Source of the DNA: Phlegmacium glaucopus
Lineage: Eukaryota; Basidiomycota; Agaricomycetes; Agaricales; Cortinariaceae
Direction: 5' to 3'
Length of the DNA stretch: 64,000 bases
Assembly: GCA_015039465.1 (NCBI GenBank)
Contig: MU130361.1
Coordinates: 369,651 to 433,650, forward strand
Shown: piece after piece, positions 48,254 to 59,329 of the stretch
How positions within the stretch are numbered: position 1 is the stretch's first letter
How the letters are laid out: every line of letters starts with the position of its first letter
Notes under the pieces: generated by a model
The model's database searches: none
Seen by the model: only the letters and a program-made list of their open reading frames with translations
Told to the model about the DNA's origin: nothing
Made by a program: the position numbers and the translations under genes

Positions 48254-49625
48254 TATTACTCATATATGCAGAAACATGGTAATATCATTGCTTCTAGACT
48301 TGAAAGATGATCACTATACAAACCAATTGCAACAAGAAACTTGGATACCATCCTAACTACATGCACCTAATCCTTCCATTCTGCCAGCTTCATAGCACCA
48401 GCATTGTTGATGACAGTGAACTTTGCACCATCCTTTCCAATTTGTGTGGCACCTGCTATGTCTGGAAGACCTTGTGAGCCTAATCTACCAGCAGTAGATA
48501 TAGCTTGTCCCAGTGCAGAAATCTAGTCCCAAAAAAACAAAAAAAGAACACCATAAATGAAAAGGCAGGGAACAATAAAATAAAGTACCTGAATTTCAAG
48601 AGAATTGGAGAAATGGGATAGCAGAGATGTTACTTTGCTGTGAGGAAGGGGTAAGGTTAATTGGTGTGAGTAAATGACGACTTTTTGTTTGCTTACCCGA
48701 ACACAGTTTCTCCTATTCGAAGTTCTGGTCGGTTAACACCAGCTAAAAGGCCAGGTCGAAAGATGATGGTGTCTGAGTAGCCTATGCTCGCTAGGGCCTC
48801 TTCTGTAAGCCCTTTACTCCTAGTAATCAGAAGCACAAAGGGTAAGTGAATGAGTACAGAGAGGGACGGATGTACAACGGACTTGGGATACAGAAACGGT
48901 GAATTAGGGTTTGCACCACCTGACTGTTTGGGGAAGGAGGTGAGCGTGTGTATGTGGAATAATAACGAGATAATTGGTTACAGAGAGATAGACAAGGCGT
49001 TGGGTTGCTAATTCCGCGTTCCTTGCTTCCTTCGCGGTGTTAACAACGTATCTGAGGCCAATATCAGTGAATGAAACAACATATGTGCACGACTCGGACT
49101 GACTCTCGATCAATCTTCTCAAACGCTTCGGTACTACCAGCATCGGCTTTAGTTGTTCCTAGACTATAATTCATAAAAAGAGCATCAAGTCAATACACCA
49201 AACTCTGAAATGATAATAATACACATACGTGATAAAAACAACGTCCCATTTCCCCTGTTTCAACCCAGATTCTTGGATCTTCTCAAAGTCGATGACTTTC
49301 TGTTCTAATTTATCTTTACCAGCCGTTATGTCGTTGGGCGATGTCACTCTACGACCGTATTCTCCTACACGTGTGAAATGAGGTGAGGCGAGGAGAGATT
49401 GTAGGAGGTGACGGCCAGTCTGCCCTGTTGCCCCGACGATGAGTGCGCTTCTGGGAGATAATGCTAAAAGATTTTGGTAAACAAAAAGTAAGGAGGAATG
49501 TGGTTTGGCTTTATGTACCTGACATTTGGATATAGAGTCAAAGATTTAGCAGAGTGGGTGTTTTAAATACAACTCGTGTCTTGAATGACGTAGAGCGTCG
49601 GCTCGGCTTGCGTATGCAAATCTCG
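48254..49625 (-). repeat. Tandem duplication unit 2 (FMP52-like)
   Basis: Partner of 46264-47660, in direct orientation. Small indels are mostly confined to introns and flanks. Confidence 0.9.
48367..49525 (-). CDS. FMP52: FMP52-like NAD(P)-binding oxidoreductase, copy 2, 8 exons, about 246 aa
   Basis: This tandem paralogue of the gene at 46397-47579 has the same eight-exon layout, including the 7-nt first exon at 49525. Each splice site I checked is conserved in position. The coding exons I translated are open, and the Rossmann motif GATGQTGRHLL is intact. SGGANPNSPFLYPK and FRPGLLAGVNRPE follow the family consensus, where copy 1 has diverged residues. The C-terminus reads AGAMKLAEWKD. Copy 2 therefore looks like the ancestral-type gene and copy 1 the divergent one. 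Both appear intact. Confidence 0.86.
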
Positions 49626-50234
49626 TTTATGAAAGGGGGCATCACTCACACATATGCATAGTTACGCTACTCTTCCTGAGGCAGATGATACTATTTCATA
49701 GCTCAAAGTTCTTGTTTAAGCGCGCATGTGCATTTCACTAGAAATGTGTGCATTAATCGGAGTGGTAAGAATCTAGGCACGAAAGTTCAAACTTCAGTGT
49801 AAAAAGAAATTTTATATCTCATCTTATACTAGTACTGGTCTTGCCTTCATTCCGTCGGTTCAACCTGATATACAGTTGTGCCCATAATAAATGGGAGTGC
49901 GAATTTGACCACCGAGTCCAGACGTTGAACGTTGAACTCTTGTAATAATTTTACTTTTACTTTTATCAATTGGAAACAGCGAAGCGACTATACACAACTA
50001 GACCTGGCGTCCCCCGGAATCATCAGACGATTCTTCCGCGGGGGGGAGGGGGTTTAACAGAAGATTGAGCCGCTACGATGTGAGTAGTCAGTCCATCCAT
50101 GATTCAGATCTCTTATTATACTAAGGCCTAGTAAGTTGTACCTAGTGAATTTTGCAAACATACAAACACGACGTCCTCTACATACAAATCACAGTATTAC
50201 AACAACAAAGAACGCCGAACCAAACCACCAGGAA
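49626..50234. other. Intergenic spacer
   Basis: 5' flank of FMP52-like copy 2 and 3' flank of the YTP1-like gene. A G-run lies near 50041-50051. No gene is recognised. Confidence 0.45.
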
Positions 50235-52389
50235 TCACCGAGGTGCCAACTCATCTTCCTCGTCATCTCCAAGAACATAATTTTGCATTCCATTATTTCC
50301 TGAAGGCACCCGGCTGTACCACTGCGTTCCGCCTCTAGGCGTGATCATTTCGATATTGGAATTGTCGATGACTTTGATGGTTTTCGAAGTTGCATTACGG
50401 CCTGTGGTCGCGTACGTATTAATGAGGACAACAATGAATGAATATAGGATGAAAGTGAAGCTATTGTTGTCGTGGGTTCGGATTAGGGGTGAGATGTCAG
50501 TGTTGATTGAATGAAATAGAGAAAAGGTTCACCTGAATCCGATTAGTATGTATGTGACATGATCCATTCCGTTGTTGTGGACATATTCAAGTTCTTCATC
50601 TGTCGCTGATATAAATAGCAGGCTAGAGAGCGAGGCTCAAGGTTAAGCAGGGCTGTCCTGCAGATAGCTCAATCGACCTACCCTGCCGCAACAAGAAGCT
50701 AGAAATTAGAAGAGTAAGCATGGTTATCCGAGTCAACGAAACTAACGTGTACTCACAAAAGGTGGAAGATGGCGGAAGGCTCTGGCAGCCGCCACTTTCC
50801 CTGAACTCGAATAACTGTCAGCCAAGGTATGCTCGCTCTGACTGCTGTCGTCCGGCGGACCCTCGGAAGAATACGATGGCACGAAGAAGCAAATCTCAAT
50901 TATCCGCGTGAGACCAGCGAGCATGAGTGTATATCCGAATATTGCGTGAACCTGCAAAAAGGACACGTCAAGATAAGGAGGTTGGCTAGAAAGAAAGGAA
51001 GTACTTTGGTTGAGAGCATGAGTGCTTGGGCGTGTTCTGACATGGCCCATCCTGTTAGAAAAATTCTAAAAGTGCGTGAGCCGGTGATCTTCCCCAGAGG
51101 AGGGGAAAATTTCTGACATTACTCCCGGAACGACATTGCGCTATTCATTGTAATCAGAAACGTTGGATGATATATAATAGAAAGCTTGCCTGATTATTTC
51201 GTGATAGATAAATTCCAAGCATCCCTCCAGTCCACCCTGTAAAGCTCTCTTCAATCAAAACCGTCGTATGGAAATGGAAAAAGGACCCGTACAAAGAACT
51301 CCTAGGATCCTGAGACAATAGTCAGTTCGAGGATCGATATATACTAAGTAAATGTCTAATACGAACGTATGCTGCATATCTTCTACAGACCATGTGTTCC
51401 CAAAGTGTTCCGTAAAGGTATTTACTGCGACAAGTAGTTGGCGATAAGTCATAGATTTGGGTACGAGAAAGGTTAACGTACCAATTCCCTGAGAATAGGA
51501 TGGAAGGGTTGACTCATGAGCAGACCAAAATTATTTGGATCAGATGGCATACCCAAAGGGTGATCACCCTTGTCGAGCAGAATGTGAGACAGCAAGAGCT
51601 AAACGAAAAAAGCAACACACCAAGAATCCCACCATTCGGGACTTCGTCCACTGCGACGGACCCATGGCTCACCAACCAACAATATGATAGTCATGATCGT
51701 GGCGTATGCAATGAAGCCACTGCCCATGATATAATGGGCAAGACACTGAGCTGTTTGAGATTAATATTATAAAAAAAGATATGAAAAATTTAAGGGCGTT
51801 GAAGGTGTAGGATTGAAGGAAGGAACTTGCCCAGATTGTCTCCCCGACAATAACCTCTAAACGCTATGATGCCAAATAACATTTGTGTCCAGCCCAATAT
51901 AGGGTATATCTTGCCAATGATTCCATGAATGATGACGACATACGGACGTAGAGATTTTTCGTGGATGTGTAGTTTCAGGTAAATGCCCAAGGCGAGTTGA
52001 GAAACGATTGGGATAAAGAGTATCGAAGCGAATTGTCCGTGAACCGATGAAAGAAATGCGCGGCCTTTGTGCATATGGCCAAGAATGTAGCCGGCGATGG
52101 TCAACGCAAATCCTGTAACCTATGCCAAAACGCGTTAGATGGACTTATGATTCAATCCAGCATCTATACCGACTTGCAGTGGTACATGCCATCTACTCCT
52201 TGTTAGACCGAGCACCATCCCCATGGGAAAGATAACACCCCAAACCGCCGCTTGAAGGGCTATATGAATCCATAGGATAGCGTCGACGGGTGCGTTTGCC
52301 GCTTCTTCTGTGAGAGCATCGCTGTGCGGATGAGCGAGGGTTAGCTGGATAAGAGACAGGCTTAGAATCGTGCCCCAAAGTCCATGCAT
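50235..52389 (-). CDS. YTP1: YTP1-like multi-pass membrane protein, multi-exon
   Basis: Fungal Ytp1-type proteins (DUF2427 plus Ytp1 C-terminal domain) are membrane proteins of unknown activity that resemble cytochrome b561 ferric reductases in layout. I choose the ATG at 52389, which begins a signal peptide ([19 protein letters not shown]) followed by HPHSD; an in-frame ATG at 52407 is less likely. Family blocks in order are [85 protein letters not shown] and [12 protein letters not shown]. Then come [40 protein letters not shown] and an acidic tail [11 protein letters not shown]. Conserved His residues in helices could ligate heme. Introns are short and numerous. The start is 198 bp from tRNase Z, transcribed the other way. 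Confidence 0.85.
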
Positions 52390-52587
52390 GCTGATGTTGC
52401 AGTGCAAAACAACGGTTTGTCGTGGTCAGGTCTACTAGCAGGATCATGTGACTTGCAAAACTTTCTACAACTACTCCTCAGACGTTTGTGTTATTTAAAA
52501 CTGGCAGTGCTCTGGTCGATCCAGAATTCTCTGCGGAGGCTTTGTCTCTCTTCCCTGCGGCTTAGATATTTCTCTGCATCTTCACAC
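52390..52587. promoter_or_regulatory. Divergent promoter interval, YTP1-like gene and tRNase Z
   Basis: The start codons of the two genes are 198 bp apart and face away from each other, so both promoters must lie in or overlap this interval. No specific element is recognised with confidence. Confidence 0.55.
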
Positions 52588-55500
52588 ATGGATTGGTCAA
52601 CCTCGGTCCTTACACCGCTCTCATCTGATACAGAACCTTCCATCGTTGTCACCTTCAGTGACGCAAAATATATCTTCAATGCAGGCGAGAATCTTAGTAG
52701 GAATGCCCTCCAGACCTCTCGAAATTGGAAGAAGGCCCGTGCCGTTTTCTTAACTCAAGCTAAAATTCACAAAATAAGTGGTCTGGGTGGTAAGTTTTCG
52801 TCAGATCTCTTCATGAATAAATAAAGAAAGAAACACAGGGCTAATTATGAACGCGGGCGATTCTGGGTCTACAAATGAGCTGGATCTCTTTGGCCCACCT
52901 GGAACGGCTCACATTTTGGCAAGCATGCGGACTTACATATACAGGTACGCTCTCATTTGAAGTTATACCAAGCGTTGAACACCAATTCGTCATAGAAATT
53001 CCATCAAAATTCGTGCAATGGACATCCCAATTCTGCCTACACCCCCCGAACCTGTTCCTTTCTTTGTTGACAGGAACATCACCGCATATGTAATACCGAT
53101 CTACTCATCTACAGATCCAGCTCCCGAACCCGAGCAGGTGTTCACACCAGTAGAAATCAGAAAACGAAAACGTTCGCCATCCCCCAATTACGCTCGCAAA
53201 CGACCGTCTGACGCAACAGATTCGAAGGGTCGTCCTGTCCTTTCTGATAGCATGCAGAGTGTAATCAGAACCCCTAATTTTCGCCCCGAAAATTTAAGGG
53301 GCAGGGTCGCATCAGAATGGCGCGAGCTCATTATTCGGACAATGTTTCCCAGCTCAGGTTTACTGGACGCACCGTCTGCTGGTCCAGCTCCCCCAAATAC
53401 TTATATACCAAAAGATAAAAGGCAAAAGAAAGTACTATTTCGTCCTGCTTTTACTAAAGACCTCAAAATTGGGGAAGGACGTAAGTGATCAAATCTTTCA
53501 ATTACCACCTTGATATTGACCCTATGGCACCTTTAGCAAGAGAAATTATACAACCTAACATCGGGCCTTTGTCGCCAATCCCAACGCAAACAGCTTATAC
53601 ATCGGAGGCACGAATTTTCCTTTGGGCACCTGATTTTTTTTGGTTTCTGATTAGGAACTTTTCTAGATTAGCGGCTATCAGATGCACAGAGCTCAACTAC
53701 CTCGCGGATTCCAACTTCAACTCCCACCACTTAATTTCGACGTGCGACCCGTTTCATATGCGTACATTATTGTGGGACCTCGTTTTCGAGGTAAGTTCAA
53801 TGCGGACAGAGCAACGGAACTGGGCGTCTTCCGAGAAGATCGGGCAAAACTGGCTCGGGGCCAGTCGGTTACTGTAAAAGTGAAAGTGGATGGTAAGATG
53901 GTCTCGCGGACTGTACGTCCTGATGAAGTTTTAGCAGAAAGTGATCCACCTGCAGTAGGTTGATCCCCATTCCCTGCTCTTCATCCTACTGATCTGGTAT
54001 TGTAGGTTGTGATAGTGTTAGATATCCCCTCAACTTTATGTATACCGTCACTACTTTCCTCGTTCAAAAGCTCCGCTTATTACCGAAGATTCTGGTCGGA
54101 AGACCATACGTTATTGAGGAAAGAAGATTACACTGTTCGTACTGTATATCACATGTGCGGAGACGGGGTCCTAGAACATGAAGACTACAAAGCTTTCATG
54201 AATGGCTTCTCATCAGACACACATGTTTGTGGATCGTTCTTCATGTCTTGGGATTTGCTCAAACCTCCTTTAGCACGTCATCTCTTCAAGGGACCATTGT
54301 CCAGACCCAGTAACGTTTACTAGTGCTGCCTACTACCAGCTACGGTTGAATCAACTTGACGAAATTCTGTTCCCACTTCCGAAGTTTTCTTTGGTTCCCA
54401 AAAGGGACATGTCCTGTATGTTCCATCAACCCATGCATCCGTACCACCAGTCATTAACGCCCACAGTTTAGCGATTCCTGGACTTCCTGTCAATTGTCTA
54501 CCCATGGCCACAGGGGTTCATACCGCACTGCGTCCATATACACCTCCGACGATCTCGCCTGAAATTGTAGCGAAGGATAAATTCCATCCTGTCATTAGAG
54601 GTGAACAAGCACTGGGAATCTCTCCGGAACTGCAACGACGTATGGAGGCCGTCCGCAGCCGGATATCTCAAGGACTTGAGCAGAAGGAGAACGTCATTGT
54701 GCCTGGTGCTGAGGTTGGTATTGTAACTTTGGGTACAGGAGGATCTCTACCTTCTAAATACCGAAACGGTTTGCGATTTCTCAGTTTCTTCTACACGAAA
54801 TTTGTTAATCAAGTGGTTTATTTTCGCCCAGTATTGTCGACGCTCATCCGGATACCGTTCTGGGGTAACATCCTACTTGATACAGGCGAGGGAACATGGG
54901 GCCAGATGGCCCGTCATTTCGGATTGGATAAAGACGCTGAGAATAGTGCTTGGCAGGTTTTGAGAGATTTAAAGTGCATATTCATCAGCCACATGCACGC
55001 TGATCATCATATCGGACTTGCACAAATTCTGGCCAAACGACAGCTTGTACGTTACTTCCTCCTTTGAGTGATAATCTCTAAATCTCGATTCCTGGGGTTT
55101 CGTTATAGTTGGACCCACCACCAGATGACCCAGTATATGTCGTCTCTGTCCGTGGTTTACATCTGTACATTCGCGAACTATCAGATATTCAAGAATTGGG
55201 CCTTGGTAATGCATCCAATGGCGTAGTGTCCGTGATGAGTGAAGCATTGCATTACCAAGAATATGGGCGATATATTGAGGATGGCAAGTGGTCCGTGGGA
55301 GGAACAGAGCCTTGGTTGGATTATCAAACGTAAGGAAACTCCGCATATCGTCTCGGCGCCTGATGCAAACTTTTTTATTTTTTTTTGATAGGTCGGAGGA
55401 TAACGCACGTAATATGTGTCGATCCCTTGGCTTGAGCTCATTCAAGACCGTTGACATGTATCACAAATGTCGATGCTATGGTGTTGTCATTACCCATGAA

Positions 55501-56065
55501 GATGGCTGGAGTATAGCGTAAGTTTTATTTTCTTTGTTGATCTCCATCCCCTCGCTGGACATGTGAATTTATTGTAGATTTTCTGGTGATACTCAACCAA
55601 CTCAAAACTTGGTCCGCGCAAGCGGAAAAACTACTGTACTGATCCACGAAGCAACTATGGCTGACGAGGAGCTGGAGTTAGCTCAAATGAAAGCTCATTC
55701 CACAGTGGGACAAGCCATCAATGTCGGGAAAGAGTTCGTCCTTCTTAATCCATCCCTTGACCTCATCTGCTGACCTTTTCATTATTATAAAAAATAGAAT
55801 GTCAGCTCAGCATATCTTGTTGACACATTTCTCTGCAAGATATTCCAAGATGCCTGCAACTGTTTCTGAAAGATCACCATCTGATCCTATCATCGTCCCA
55901 GCATTCGATCATCTGGACATGTCAATTGGAACTATGTGGAAGATGAGCCATTATATTCCGGTTTTGGAAACTAATATATCCGAGACCTCTGAAGATGGTG
56001 ATGAACAGCTTGAGGTTCCTGAGGCTCCTGAAGTGGATATGGATTGGGATCATCAGAACACTTGA
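52588..56065 (+). CDS. TRZ1: tRNase Z, long form, 12 exons, 907 aa
   Basis: The enzyme is an endonuclease that removes 3' trailers from nuclear and mitochondrial pre-tRNAs (ELAC2/Trz1 class). Exons are 52588-52789, 52839-52944, 52996-53484, 53672-53954, 54006-54224, 54274-54410, 54467-54768, 54832-55046, 55109-55329, 55392-55517, 55578-55733 and 55798-56065; the sum is 2724 nt and stays in frame. The N-terminal pseudo-metallo-beta-lactamase half keeps LTQAKIHKISGLGG, FGPPGTAHIL and VGPRFRGKF. The C-terminal catalytic half has LGTGGSLPSKYRN, LLDTGEGTWGQ and the zinc motif FISHMHADHHIG near residue 632. YGVVITHEDGW, FSGDTQPTQNLV, LIHEATM and HILLTHFSARY complete the active site. The intron after exon 3 (187 nt) and the exon 6/7 junction are the least certain. 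The long form in fungi is often dual-targeted. Confidence 0.93.
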
Positions 56066-56264
56066 TCTAAAATATGGAATTTAACTAATAATGGATTGTG
56101 TTGTTGATTTTAGGATTAATAGAATCTCCTCTCAGGCTATATTATACATATATACATGTAATGATTGGCAGGTGCGATATAGTACAATGCATGATATGTT
56201 GCCAACAAGTAATTGGTTGTATGAAGGAAGTCGAGAAGATCAAGTCGTATATTCTGAGTTGAGG

Positions 56265-59222
56265 TCACGAGGCTGCATCTCGCTGCTTTTCCAAAAAGCG
56301 TACGACGCTCTTGGCCACTTTACTCTCTTTTTCACCTTCCTCTGAATGTCTGCTAACAGCAGCATAGAAAGCGACAAAATCCCGTGCTTGTTCAGCCAAT
56401 CTGCTGAGTTTCACCTTGTTATCAGTTTTGTTCTTTTGCACACGAGAAGAGGTGGCAGAAGTGGGGAGTGGGAGAGATTCAAGGATCGCTGATTGATTTT
56501 CAGGACTGTCAGACATCAGAAGGCCAAATAGAACTGCGAGATGGCCGCGAAGGAAGGATGCATCGGCCTCTATAAGAGCTTCAGCCGCGTCTGCTGGGAG
56601 AGAGGATTCTGACGACTCGGTCTTAAAACCTTGAACAATGTAGATGTTGGCAAGGATATCGAGCCCACTAGAGGACGGAGAGCAGGTGCAACGTCGAGCG
56701 CATGCGCGTTTCTTGAGTGCACAGGAAGGACTTAGACCTATCGAAGAGGCATGAGCGAAAAGCGTTTAGACAGGACAAGAGAAGTAAAAGACACACGAGT
56801 TTCCCGCACAGCTCCCTTCGCTTCTTTAACTACTTGTACAAGGTTCGTCAGAAGTCCAAGGGAGAGGCATAACGTATCCAATGCACGTGTCTCTGCTCGT
56901 TCCAGGCTCCTATCATTCCGATCGTCTAAATTCTCTTCCCTCCCTCCCTCAACTTTGACCATATCCCCACGCCCTTGAACCATGCTCTGACTGGCATTGT
57001 GAATGATCCTCAGCAGAAAATTCATCGTGTACTCGCACTGCACTACTTTGCATCCCCATAGTTCATCAGCATGGGTGAGGGTGACTAATATTCGCAACGT
57101 CCATTCCAAACACTTCTGGATGGCTGCGACTTTTCAGGCGTCAAAGACGATTCAAATGAATCATTAAACAGACTTACTTCGTTTTGAATCCTCTTGGGTC
57201 TGAAGTTCCAGCTCTGTACACACGCCTAATGCAATCAAGTCATCTACTAGCCACTCGTCCCTGGCTTTTCCCATGACATTTTCATTGATTTCTCTCCAAT
57301 CTTCCTGATCTGCCTCCTGGTCTTGGCTACCTTTGCTCTGAGGTGATCCCCATTGGTTCGAAAGATACGTATCCAGCAACTGTAGGTGGTAACAAACATT
57401 TTCATAATTGATTGCATCTGCTGCGTCACGCCATTGCAGGTAAAGAGCCGATATGAGAGAGGCAGCAGGGCCGGCTACTTCCAGGCATAAACGCAGAGAG
57501 GCGAGGAGGGTCGGTAGGTGACTCGTCGGTATGTCGGATGGTGAAAGGGAGTGAAGAGAATGCATAATCAACAGCGAGGTGGATATCTGTACATGAAGAA
57601 TGTCTGAGTAAAGATAATAAAGAAATTATGGATCAATCTACCTGGACATCTGGGGAGAATAAATGGGATTTCGAGAGTATGGTTTGATGAATTGTCTTTA
57701 CCTATTCTCAGGTCAGTATAGGAACAGGCGTTTAGGACAAGAGCATACCGTTTCGAAATCTCTCTTATTGATGCCTGCCTTCTTTATCAGAGCACCGATA
57801 TCAGTTTTGGACGAGACGAGTAGCAGGGGGTCATTCTTGGATACGACGATTCCCAGTAGCTGGAAAAGAGTGTCTACAAACGAACCGTGTCCTTCCTGAT
57901 CATCCTCCTTCGATGACGACCGCTGGGCTAAATCAGATAGAATAGATGTGTCGCGTGCAGCGAGGGCGGCGAAAAAAACCAAAATTATATCCAATATCTT
58001 ACCCAAGCCATTAGCCAGAGGGACAGTAGAACAGGAAAGAGCATCCTACATTGTCCTCCCCCTTTCCAGCTCCTGCGTCTAGGAAAGCATCCCAAGTCCT
58101 GCTGAAGAAATCCACAGCTTTAGCTTTGCGCACAAAATCTGCGTCGCAAAGCTTAGTGGTGATTTGAAGAGCACTGAATTACAGATTTAGCCTGTGGGAA
58201 GGCGCCAAAAGAAAGGCATACCTAGCACGTCGGAGACCAATCCCTCCACTTTTATCCATTCCTTCAAATAAATATCCAATTTCATCGAGAAACCTTCGGC
58301 TTTCACCTTTATTGCGAAGCTCCGATATACTTTTGAGTGGATTCATCACTCCAATCGGAGACGCTAAGGGGGCTTTTGGACGTCCTTTTGATGGAGAAAC
58401 ATTGGGCGTCGCCGAATTGGATTTAGATGGAGAGGGAGAAACATATGGATCGTCTTCCGAATTATCTACACCCCACCGCGAACGAAGTGAGCTGTATGAC
58501 TCCCGAGATTCAAATTCATCATCCCGATTTTCCACTCCCTGAAAGTCCAGATTCGATGAACTCGCAGCTGGCAAGGGTACAAGAAATGAACGAAAATTTC
58601 CAGCGTAAGTCTTGGTCGCAGGTGGTTTAAAATTAGGTACAAGAGCAGGGATTATGGCAGTCGAGGGTTGAGACGAAGCTGTATGTGTATCAGAACGCCT
58701 TGACGGAGATGAAGGCAGGTTTGGCAAGGATGGAGTACGACCGAGGGAGTTGTCATTCGTGCTTGTTTGACTACCTATGGACGATTCCGTCTTCGAACGA
58801 GCAAGCATACGTTTAGCAAGCTTTGAAGGAGAGGGAGGGGGAGCGGAAGAGGGCACTATAGAGTCAAATATCGTTGAAAGATCTCTAGCAGGTTTCGTAG
58901 GCTTTCCAGGTGAAGGTGGAAGAGGAGCGAGTGGAGAGGAGTTCCTTTTACGGGGAGAGCCGTATGTAACAGTTACCTTGGGTTTTATCAACGGAGAAAG
59001 TTCGAGGTCTGTTCCTACATCTTCCTTAGCTTTGGGAGGAGATGGTGTTCGCACGAAGGGCTCCACAGAAAGTTTACGTCGTTTACGGACAACCACTGAA
59101 TGCAATAGGGTGGTATCGCCTTGGGAAACAGGCTCTGACGGCTGGTCAGCCTGTTTGCGCTTTATTCCAGAGCGTTTTCCGTATATTCGTGGATTGTATG
59201 AGCCAGAACTCGAAGCCGACAT
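56265..59222 (-). CDS. WPL1: WAPL-domain cohesin release factor, multi-exon
   Basis: Wapl/Rad61 proteins open the cohesin ring and control heterochromatin and sister-chromatid cohesion in the nucleus. The first exon (59222-58222) encodes a basic, Ser/Pro-rich N-terminus with nuclear-localisation-like stretches (KRSGIKRKQ, RKRRK). It then enters the WAPL domain: ISELRNKGESRRFLDEIGYLFEGMDKSGGIGLRRAR. Exon 2 (58173-58050) continues in frame with ALQITTKLCDADFVRKAKAVDFF. Later exons supply helical repeats, including SILSDLAQRSS near 57940 and LNFLLRIIHNAS near 57000. The end is a Lys-rich region with FVAFYAAVSRHSEEG; the stop is at 56265. Internal boundaries beyond exon 2 were not all fixed. Its 3' end faces tRNase Z, 199 bp away. 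Confidence 0.85.
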
Positions 59223-59329
59223 TGTTCATCTAGACCATCAGAATGATTTGCCTGCCAAGTACTTATATGTAGCCACGTGACTCATGACAAAACGCGTTAC
59301 CGCGCTGACTGAATTTGACCATTGCTCTA
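59223..59329. promoter_or_regulatory. Shared divergent promoter of WAPL and BIR1 genes
   Basis: Only 107 bp separate the two start codons, which point in opposite directions, so the promoters and 5' leaders must overlap. An AACGCG string at 59290-59295 and nearby GCGTTACCGCG give a CG-rich core. An ACGCGT (MCB) box, expected of G1/S-controlled fungal genes, is not present exactly, only the related AACGCGTT. Confidence 0.6.

Noticed and set aside
56751..56978. Plus-strand frame inside the WAPL gene
   Set aside because: It overlaps WAPL exons on the opposite strand and has no motif.
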